NCBI GenBank assembly: GCA_003049465.1
Contig: PYSS01000074.1
Location: 124,001-188,000, forward strand
Direction of reading: 5' to 3'
Source: Magnaporthiopsis rhizophila
Taxonomy: Eukaryota; Ascomycota; Sordariomycetes; Magnaporthales; Magnaporthaceae
DNA length: 64,000 nucleotides
A model generated the notes under the pieces. That model ran no database searches. It had not been told where the DNA came from and saw only the letters and a program-made list of their open reading frames with translations. Positions 55,783 to 64,000 of the stretch are shown one piece after another. Each line of letters begins with the position of its first letter. The stretch's first letter is position 1. The position numbers and the translations under genes were made by a program.

Positions 55783-57987
55783 TCACGCCATCGCCTTCTC
55801 CGGCTGCCTCTCAGGCACCTTCTCGACCGTCGCCTCGATCTTCTCCGTCATGAGCTCCTTGACCCCGCGCAGGAACCACATGCACACAATGGCCACGACC
55901 ACAAACGGGATCACGCTCGCCCAGGCCCGGCGGTACGCATACAGATACTGGTGTCGGCTGGCGTCCACCGCCGCCGCCCACACCTCGGGCGTCGCGCCGG
56001 CCACCTGCGCCGTCTTCTCCCTCCCGCTGCCGAGCGCCGCGACCAGGGCGCCGACGCTGGACGGCGGCAGGCCCGCGCCCGTGGCGGCAGCGGCCACGGC
56101 GGGCGTGAGGTTGGCCGACAGGTGGCCGTTGATGATGGCATTGAGCACGGCCGAGCCGAAGGCGCCGCCGATGGCGCGGGTCGAAAAGGCCAGCCCCGTC
56201 GCGGTGGACAGGAAGGCGTGCGGGGCCGTGAACTGGACGCACGCGACCAGTAAGGTCAGGGGTCCGGACTGGCCGATGCCGCAGAGGACGTTGATGAGGT
56301 AGTGGATCTTGGACCAGTGCAGCTCGGTGCAGGCGTACATGATGGTGCTGTTTTTTTTATCGAGTTTAGCCTTTTTGCTCCCAAAACCTGGAGCGAATCA
56401 CACAAGCACGAAAAAAAACGACAGCAGCTAGGTAGGTAGGTAGGTAGGTAGGTAGGTAGGTAGCTTACACGGCCAGGAAAACCACAAAGGTCACGAGCAG
56501 CGGCGACCGCAGGTCCTTGAACCGCGTGGCCCACCATGTGATGGGGATGGACATGGCCGTGTTGACGAGCTTGAAGGACAGCATGCGGATCGAGATGTCC
56601 CACGAGTTGTTCTCCCAGCCCAGGTTGAGCGCCATCTGCGGCACGATCGAGTTGACGGCGCTGTAGAAGATCCAGCCCTCGACGCCGAACGCGAAGACGG
56701 ACAAGGCAAAGTTGGCGTCGGTCCGGAAGAAGACGTGCGCGACCAGCCCGTCGGACCTGCCCTTCCACTCTGATTGTTGGGATATCCAGATGGTCTGTCA
56801 GCAAGCCGCATTTCAGTGTATAGTGTATATAGCGGATACCCTTAGCTCCTCACCATATAGACAAAACCCAACCAGCAAAGCCAGGCCCAGCGCAATGGTC
56901 ACGGCCACGTGCGGATCGCTCCACAGGTAGGCGCCGCCGGCCCAGCCCAGCCCTAGCAGCATGAGCGTGGCACTGCCGACGAACAGCAGCGAGCCGATCG
57001 GGTCGCAGGCCCAGATGTACTGGCCGACCGACACCTTGACCCTCTCGACGCGCTTGGGCGGGTTGTAGAGAAAGAAGAGACCGACCGAGGTCAGGGCGTG
57101 GAAGGCAGCCTGGATCCAGAAGATGTAGCGCCACCCGCCGGCGTTGACATTGGTCACGGCCCCTGCCCCGAGGTTGCCGATTCTCAAAGCGAGGTATTTT
57201 TTTCAGCATCTCATCAAGCGCCGTAAAAGTAGAGGGAGGGAAAGTGAGAGAGCTCACAGGCCTCCAATGGCACCGCCCATAAAGGCGCACCCGTTGGCGA
57301 CGGCGCGGTACTTGAGCGGCAGGATCTCGGACGGGATGGTCTGGACGATGGAGATGGTGGGCAGGGTGAAGCCGATGAGGATGCCGCCGCCGATTAGCAT
57401 GTTCATGGAGCTCGCCGTGGCCGACACGACGGCCCCCGCGAGCGCGACCAGCGGCGGCAGCGTCGCCATGTACTTGCGGTCCAGCACGTCCGACAGGCGC
57501 CCGACGATGGGCGAGAGCACGCTCTGGACGAGTAGGGGTCCCTGGATGATCCAGCCGGAGATGGAGGCGTCGCCCAGGTCGCGGATGATGAAGGCGATGA
57601 CGGCCCCAGCCGCGACAACGACGAAGACCTGGCCTGCGATGCTGTGGTGGAAAATACCTGGTTAGATTCAGGTTCTTCTGAGCCGACAGGCGTATGGGTA
57701 GGGGTTATGGCTGATTTTGAGGTGCGACCATACGCGAAGCAGGATATCAACACCACCAACTGTGTTCGATCGGGGAAACAAGAACATGTTGTCTGTCAGC
57801 TTTTCGATGCTCTCTCATAGCACGGGCTCCCATGGGGACTTGCCCATGACCTCCAGCTCAGGTTGATATGGCCTGCGCCATCCTGGGCCTCCTCTGCCAA
57901 GGTCTGGATGCGATTTTCATTTTCTGTCCCATCTACGTTCTCTTCATGGCTGTGTGCCGCAGCCCGCTTCTCGTTCGGTGGCTCCAT
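55783..57987 (-). CDS. MFS transporter, TRI12 type, 14 transmembrane helices
   Basis: A proton-driven efflux-type carrier of the TRI12/siderophore-transporter branch; substrate unknown. Six exons: 57987-57844, 57759-57729, 57633-57258, 57182-56854, 56769-56469 and 56347-55783, 581 residues, with consistent phases 0, 1, 2, 1, 2. The first intron has a GC donor (GCAAGT) and joins HINLSWRSW to LVVLISCFAY, as in this family. The second donor (GTCGCA) is weak, so exon 2 is less sure. Visible parts: acidic N-tail; QVFVVVAAGAVIAFIIRDLGD; QSVLSPIVGRLSDVLDRK (the MFS loop 2-3 motif); ISIVQTIPSEILPLKYR; WRYIFWIQAAFH; WIFYSAVNSIVPQMALNLGW; and WASVIPFVVVAIVCMWFLRGV near the end. The fifth intron carries a TAGG tandem repeat. 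It lies head to head with the P450 at 59966, about 2 kb away. Confidence 0.88.
56429..56463. repeat. (TAGG)n tandem repeat inside a transporter intron
   Basis: Eight to nine TAGG units in the intron 56348-56468, ending at the donor end of that intron (minus-strand CCTA units just after GTAAGCTA). It is the tandem form of the dispersed TAGGTACC motif. Confidence 0.9.
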
Positions 57988-58573
57988 TTGATGACAGTCC
58001 GTATCTTGATGGAGCATCCAAAGGCCAGAAGCGATGCAGGAAAACAAAACCGAAATAACCCAAACGTGCCAGAGAAATAAGAGGAGGCTCTCCTGCAGAG
58101 ATAGGTATGTATGTATAAAACGAGCATCAAATCCCGCCCGCCTGCCTGCCCACCACCTCCCTGCGCTCCTGCACTGCCATTAGTGAGATGCACGATGCCC
58201 CATCATCAATTGCTACCCCGTGGGAAGCATCAACCTACCCTAAGCCGGACCCGGATAGGGAGAAGGGCTCGGCTGCAGATTGCCGATGCTGGTCAGACCC
58301 CGAACAACTCGACCCCTCTTCCCTCGCTTCTCCGCACCCTGGCGGCTGGCGTGGCACATGGTCTAGCATTTCCCGACCCGGCATATTGTGAATTGCTTAG
58401 TTTTAATTCGAGAATTGGTCTCCAACGAGAATTCCTACTTGTCCACCATTTTAAGTAATGAATGCCTGCCTCCGAAAAGCATTTCCGAGGCGGTCGACCT
58501 GGATATCCAAAATAAGGGGGATTTCCCTACAACCCTTTTTCCAATAGCTGCATGCACTCCCTTGCACTTTTGG

Positions 58574-58622
<49 letters not shown>

Positions 58623-58628
58623 CCCCAN

Positions 58629-58662
<34 letters not shown>

Positions 58663-59965
58663 TTGTTGTTGCCCCATATCCTGCATTGCAGCTGGATGCT
58701 GGCTCACGAGGTCCACTGTCCGACCTAATCTGGTATCTTGTCCGAAAAATCGTCGGGACACTTCATTGTTCGCTTCAATACAAATGCAGCCAACGCAAAA
58801 GGAAGAAGTCCGAATAGAACCAAAAAAAAAAAAAAAAAAAAAAAAACAGGTAGGAAAGCTGCAATCGGCATTTACAAAATATTCATTTATTTGGTAGAAC
58901 TATGCTATTTTGCTTCGAGGTACGGTTGATTGAAATCGCTACGTCGTGCACTTTCAAATCGAGTGATAGGGTAGGCGTGACGTGCCTGGCCGATAGTGCT
59001 TTTAGTACGCGGTCATGGCCTTGATCGTGAGGCATCCGGGTGGAGGCGTTGATTGGTGGGGGGCCCTGCACCGTATTTCCGGGCCGGTCCGCTGAGAAAC
59101 AGACGGCAGTGCTTTCGTCTCGTCCGTTCAACCAGTTCAACGTCCAGCTCCAAGGAATCTCTGCAAACCAGAAGTTGTGCATAGAAAATAAGGTGTAAAG
59201 CTCGGCCGGGCTCGCCCCCATATTCCAGGACCAAGCAAACCTGGTCGGCTCCCTGGTCGATAAGTTACATGTCGTTGAGATTGACTTGATAATCAGCAAG
59301 TGTGGCGAGTGAGCCACGTGGCGGCCTGGACTAGATAGTGTCACGTTCATCTGCACGTGGCGCACACTGTAGCCGCCTGCTAACTGGTCGTTTCCACTCC
59401 AACACCTGGGCCCCAATGCGCCGTCATCGAGACATGCACAGTACAATCTGCTGAACCCGGCGGCTGTCTCGGGGCCCGGGTTGCAAGGCGCCATCCCCCT
59501 CAAATGCGTCGATCCCCTCTCTCAGCCAACCAGCTATTCTCATCAGGGATAAATTCTGGACACCTGCTCTTATCCCCTAACAATACTCAAGGGGATGCAG
59601 CAAATGTCTCCACACGCAAAACCGGCCGCGGGCTGGCCTGAGTCCTGCGCTGTTACGTTAGGGTTGACACTCGGCCACATAGAGAAACCCCGACCGACTC
59701 CGAAACTCGCGGCCCATGCTCCCATGGCTGCCCCTTCGTGCGCAGATTCGGTCCGCCCGAATGTCCGCATCCCCTCGCGGCGTGACTATAAAGTCCATAT
59801 GGTCTTCCAGGCTGCTAAGATTGCCCTGATCGTGTGGACCAAGCATAGTAAAAACCCACAGGGTCCTTATCAAGCCCCCTATCACAACTGCCCCGGGTTT
59901 GACGCCACACAGTCTTTCTTCATCGTCAAAGACCTCAAAGGGAACCAAACCGCACCCCAGGAGGC
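57988..59965. other. divergent promoter region with an assembly gap
   Basis: The interval between the divergent transporter (-) and P450 (+) starts. It has a poly-T run 58575-58622, one N at 58628, a second poly-T run 58629-58661 and a poly-A run at 58820-58846. A TATAAA at 59787-59792 lies about 174 bases upstream of the P450 start. Frames at 58883-59503 and 59595-60050 show no family. Confidence 0.45.
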
Positions 59966-62003
59966 ATGGCGACCTCCGTCAGCGCCGAGGCGACTTGGCC
60001 GCCCAGCCTCGTGCTGGGCGGTTATGAATTCGACCAGACCACCGCCGTAGCAACCCTGATCGCCCTGGTCATTTTGCCCGTCGTGGCGAGCTACGTCTTC
60101 AGGAAGGACGACGGCCTTCCGCTCATCAACCCCCCCAGGATTTTCCAACTCGAAGGCCAGATGATGATGGAGTGTGCCACCCAGTGCGCCCGGTACCTGG
60201 CCGAGGCCAGGAAGCGCTTCCCAAACCGACCCTTCAAACTCCTGAGCCCGACTGGCCGCGTCACCTTCCTGCCCCCAGACATGGCCCTCGACATCAAAAA
60301 CACCCCCGCTCTTAACTTTCGGAAAGTGTTCACCGAGGTGAGGACCCAGCATAAGCCCGGCGCATGTCCGCCCCTGAAGTCCAACTCGTGCCGTGGCCGA
60401 AAACTAAACTGCTCTTATTTTTTACCTTCTCGTTTTTAAACGCCGACAGCATGCTTCCCCGTTCGTGCCAGTCTTGCGCTCCTTCAGGGCTCTCGAACAT
60501 CCCGACGAGATGCTGCAGAACGTTGTCAAGAAGCACCTGACCAAGAGACTGAGTAGGTGGACACGACCGCAGCGATGGGTTTCCTGACTGGTGCGAGACT
60601 AACATTCCTTGCGCGCAAAACCAAGACACTGTCACCGGCCCGCTTGCTCGCGAAACAACGTTTGCCGTGGACAAGACCTTTGGGAATTCTACCGGTAAGA
60701 AAAGCGCTCCTCGTCCCGACGGCTTGCTGGAACCGGATGTATACGGGCACAATTCGGCTGGTTAGAGGTGAGGCTAACACCATAGACGGGGGACGGTCAA
60801 GACTGGGCCGAGGTGAATGTGAACGACGCCCTCGTGGACGTCGTCGCGCGGCAATCCTCCAGGGTTTTCTTGGGCGCCGAACTCTGCCGCAACGAGCGCT
60901 GGCTGGATATCACCAAAACCTACGCCACGAACCAGATGCGGCCCTTTATATTCCTTGGCTTTTTCCCCAAAGTGCTGCAGCCTCTGATCGCCTTCTTTGA
61001 CCCCACCTGCAGGGCCCTCAAGAACCAGCTGGCTCGCGCTCGGGAGATTGTCGATGTCGAAGTCAACCGGCGGCGCAAGGAAAGGCAGGAGTGTGCAGTC
61101 AAGGGCGTCACCCCGACCATCTACAACGACGCCATCGACTGGGCCGAAATGGAGTCCACCACTGCCCCGTACGACGCGACTGAATTCCAACTCACACTTT
61201 CTTTCGCCGCTATCCACACCACGTCCGACCTTTTGATGTCGGCGTTGATCACTCTGATCGCAAATCCGGGATCTATTCAGCTTCTAAGACAGGAAATGCT
61301 CGAGGTTCTGCCTTCTGGCGGCTGGAACAAAAACTCCCTATACCACTTGAAGCTTATGGACAGCGCCATTAAGGAATCCCAGCGCCTGAAGCCGACCTCT
61401 CTACGTACGTACACCAGCATTTTCGCCTTCCCCCCTCTCCCCCATCGCTCATTTCACAAGCGGGGCTCGATAAAAGCCGTGCTCGACGGCCGTTCATTCA
61501 CATCTGCAGAGAAGGAGGGAAACTAATTTTTTTTTCTCTCTCGACATACAGAGGGCTTGCAGAGGAGGGCCACCACCGATATCGAGATGCCGGGCGGTTT
61601 AAAGATCCGCAAGGGCGAAGTTGTGTCCATCGATGTCAGCAGACTGCGGAGCCCGGACTATTACGAAAACCCGGACAAGTTCGACATCCAACGGTTCGTT
61701 AATATGCGCGAAACTGCGGGAGGCGAGCACAAAGGCCAGCTCGTCTCGGTCCACCCCGACTTCATCAACTTTGGTTTGGGGAAATACGCCTGCCCGGGCC
61801 GCTTCTTCGCCGCCAACGAGGTCAAGATTGCGCTCTGCCACCTGCTGCTCAAGTTCGATTGGGAGCTCCTCCCGGGGACGTCACTCAAGCCCGTGCATTT
61901 CGGCACGTCTCCCAGGTTGGACCCGTCCATCAGGGTGCGGTACAAGCGGAGGGTCCCTGAGTTTGACATTGACGCGCTCGAGGTCGAGGAGGAGGGTGCG
62001 TAA
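59966..62003 (+). CDS. cytochrome P450 monooxygenase, ent-kaurene-oxidase-like group
   Basis: A heme-thiolate monooxygenase anchored in the ER membrane. Exons 59966-60337, 60450-60552, 60626-60694, 60802-61404 and 61552-62003 encode 532 residues. All phases agree (0, 1, 1, 1). The N-terminal anchor is at about 25-45 (VATLIALVILPVVASYVF). Motifs: I-helix LSFAAIHTTSD; ExxR as KESQRLKP; the RF motif as FDIQRF; and the heme loop FGLGKYACPGRFF with the Cys near 463. The combination LSFAAIHTTS, KESQRL and ACPGRFFAANE is typical of fungal secondary-metabolism P450s related to gibberellin-pathway enzymes. No break is seen, in contrast to the P450 at 7.5 kb. The acceptor at 60801 was preferred over the TAG at 60785, because only the former keeps the frame into DWAEVNVND. 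The substrate is not predictable. Confidence 0.9.
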
Positions 62004-63743
62004 GCATTTACTGACTGCATGCGGGTTACGGCTTTGGTACTACGAGCCCGAAACGATTGCCTCCAAAGGACGACCAGAGCAAAACCTGCCCGAGGGCCGA
62101 CGGCAATGACGAGGGGCAACAGGCGAGAGAGGAGGTAAAAAAAAAGGAAAGCAAACATTGTGAAATGCACCACTCACCTCAGTCTATCTCTCTCGCACAA
62201 ACTTGTATCTCTTTCATTTGTACCTAGTATCCTTGCTTAAGCGGGCTCGTCTGTCGCTTTCGGGGATGTTTTCACCTGGCTTTGTCGCCGGTTTTTACCC
62301 CAAAAGTGCGCGTTTTCTCCCTAATGTGTCCAGCTAGCGCAAAAACTTGTCTCCCTTTCAGTTAGGGACAAGCAACGCCTTGGCGCCTGTTAACCTCCAC
62401 TACCCCTGTACTGAGGTGCTAGTCTAGTCCATTTAGCCCGTCCGAGAGACTTGAGCCTCCCGTGCCTCCCTGTCGAGAATAAAAGGGCCGACTGCCAAGC
62501 GCCGGCCTACATAACGCCCCCAGTTCGTTGTTTTGCGGCAGAAGCCGGTGGCGGTGGCGTTCCGCCTTACTGGGGGCCCTAAGAACTTCGGCTTGGACCA
62601 AATAGTACCGTATGATCTCATCGATAGATAGCTCGCGGGGATATCTCGTTGGGACGAGACACACCCCCGGGATGTTTTTTGCTTGATTGTCTTCGATTAA
62701 GTAGTCGACAGTGCATGGGTGATAAAGCAGGTGGTTGCACGCTTTCACAGAAATAACCCCGCCCTCTCCTGTATTGCCCGTGACTGAGACGATAGGCTCT
62801 GGAAGTGGCGAGCGAGGGCTTTTTTTTTTTTTTTTTTGGGTCCTGGTGCTCCCAAAGACGGGCCCGATGACGTAAATGACACCGCCCGGATAGGTAAGGT
62901 CAAAATGTAGATATGCTTACTTCCCCAAGACCCAGTCGATTGAGATTCCATCCCATGTACTGTGAATGTTCGTGTTGGCCCTAGAAGCGACTTAACGAAA
63001 GAAGCACAGGTGGAATTCACCAAAGTCGGCGGGGTTTGTAGTGGTCAAATTACCGTCCATCATGCGGCTCTCCCGAGGGGAGGATCCCCTGACGATGGAT
63101 CATTCATGCTCGTATCAAGTACCCCACTCTCCCCCGATGCGTACGGCCAAAAACGGACTGAGCAAACACGAGAATCGACTCTAAATCTTGGTCTTGGTCG
63201 TTCTAAAAATCTTGGTAAGAATGGGCGAGGAATTGTGACTCTCCCAAGGGACCGGCAAGTCCCCACAGTACCACGTTACGCAAGCGCATACGAGCAGACG
63301 GAACAGCCGAGGAGGATTCCGCCCCTGCTTTGCATTATCATTCGACCTCCTTTTAGTTTCCCCTCCGCGCCCGCGCGCGAAAAAAAACCCGCAGCACCGC
63401 CAACATGAAGCACGGCAAAACGGGACCCGTCGGTCGCTCGTGGGTCTGGGAGGACCCGAGCCCATGGATCCTGGAAGATGCATCCTGGCGGCGGGACAAG
63501 GATCAGGAGGCGGAACGGATGGGCCGGCACCCTCCTGGATATAAGAAGCGCGGGGAGGCCATGATTTCCAAATGAATGTTCTGGTTTATCCTTTCTCTCC
63601 CAACCCTCACCGGCCAGTCTTTCGCTTTACTCCATCTTGCAAGCTCCTTCTAGCTTCGCGGTCGGTTCCTTGACCACATACGCTCGCTTCTTTAACACAT
63701 ACACACACTCGTTTTGTAAATAATTATCCCCCTTTCCACCATC
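62004..63743. other. intergenic, no gene seen; tyrosinase promoter
   Basis: The 3' region of the P450 and the upstream region of the tyrosinase gene. A poly-T run lies at 62820-62837. A TATAAG at 63540-63545 lies about 204 bases upstream of the tyrosinase start and is followed by a T/C-rich leader. No other gene is supported. Confidence 0.45.
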
Positions 63744-64000
63744 ATGCTTCCTCTCGCTCTCTTGGGGCTCGTGGCGGCCGCCACTGCCACCGCCATCCCG
63801 GCACCGCGCGATAACAAGTGCACCTCGCCCGAGGTCCGCAAGGAGTGGCGCGAGCTGTCGTCGGGCGAGAAGGCCGAGTACCTGCGGGCGGCCAAGTGCC
63901 TGCGTGAGCTGCCCAAGCAAAAGTACGCCGAGGTGGACGTGGTGAAGACGCGCATGGACGAGCTCGTCTGGACGCACTTCTCGCTCAACCTCGACATCCA
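63744..64000 (+). CDS. secreted tyrosinase, N-terminal part (cut by window edge)
   Basis: An ATG at 63744 opens a signal peptide (MLPLALLGLVAAATATA, then IPAPRD). The mature start has the conserved fungal tyrosinase entry CTSPEVRKEWRELSSGEKAEYLRAAKCL, then RMDELVWTHFSLNLDI, where the first copper-A histidine region begins. These type-3 copper enzymes oxidise phenols to quinones, in melanin or other pigment formation or in modifying secondary metabolites. Only 85 residues are in the window, so the remaining copper ligands cannot be checked. No intron is seen so far. Its closeness to a P450 and a TRI12-type transporter may mean a shared oxidative pathway; this is inference. Confidence 0.85.
   Translation, partial: MLPLALLGLVAAATATAIPAPRDNKCTSPEVRKEWRELSSGEKAEYLRAAKCLRELPKQKYAEVDVVKTRMDELVWTHFSLNLDI

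Noticed and set aside
60786..60801. Acceptor at the TAG 60783-60785 for the third P450 intron
   Set aside because: It puts the next exon out of frame; the acceptor AAG at 60799-60801 restores the frame to DWAEVNVND.
1..64000. CRISPR arrays, bacterial operon signals, rRNA genes
   Set aside because: None seen; spliceosomal introns, Zn2Cys6 and BLM10 families show this is a fungal nuclear region, where such features are not expected.

Overview
The window looks like nuclear DNA of a filamentous ascomycete (Pezizomycotina, most likely a Sordariomycete). Genes are split by short introns of 58-170 bases with GT..AG ends and CTAAC/CTGAC-like branch points. Exons are GC-rich, and gene-poor stretches are long and carry CT-rich tracts, poly-T/poly-A runs and dispersed TACCTAGGTA-type palindromes. 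The families also fit: a Zn2Cys6 regulator, an ACS-family and a TRI12-type MFS carrier, two cytochromes P450, secreted small proteins, BLM10, a Pin4-like RRM/R3H protein, and a tyrosinase. All splice sites below were placed by eye from the sequence; frames were checked by counting phase.

Layout. 1-5.2 kb: a Pro/Gln-rich protein of unknown function (1037-3072, +), a small assembly gap, and a small secreted NTF2/SnoaL-like protein (4517-5210, -). 7.5-9.6 kb: a broken P450 of the alkane/fatty-acid hydroxylase (CYP52-like) type. 10.4-16.5 kb: BLM10/PA200 proteasome activator (-). 19.2-21.4 kb: a degenerate F-box/ankyrin gene (-). 22.8-23.2 kb: a ten-cysteine small secreted protein (-). 25.2-33.0 kb: a compact group of a D-2-hydroxyacid dehydrogenase, a Zn2Cys6 regulator, an ACS-family MFS transporter and a DapA-family aldolase. 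33.6-34.9 kb: a PD-(D/E)XK-nuclease-like protein. 34.9-41.6 kb: gene-poor. 41.6-44.0 kb: the Pin4/Cip2-like RRM+R3H protein. 46.2-47.3 kb: a secreted Kelch protein. 48.8-49.8 kb: an orphan protein. 51.3-53.0 kb: a degenerate gene with a coiled coil. 53.6-54.9 kb: a polyQ low-complexity ORF. 55.8-58.0 kb: TRI12-type transporter (-). 60.0-62.0 kb: an apparently intact P450 (+). 63.7 kb to the edge: the start of a secreted tyrosinase.

How the genes may work together. The most coherent unit is 25.2-33.0 kb. It has the parts of a catabolic cluster: import of an organic anion, retro-aldol cleavage of a 2-keto(-3-deoxy) sugar acid, reduction of the resulting 2-oxo or aldehyde acid, and a dedicated regulator. 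The substrate cannot be read from the sequence. At the right end, an efflux-type transporter, an oxidative P450 and a tyrosinase lie close together, but no backbone synthase is in the window, so a biosynthetic cluster is only a possibility. Three genes (P450 at 7.5 kb, ankyrin at 20 kb, coiled-coil gene at 52 kb) have in-frame stops or frameshifts, which suggests an accessory, decaying gene content between conserved housekeeping genes.
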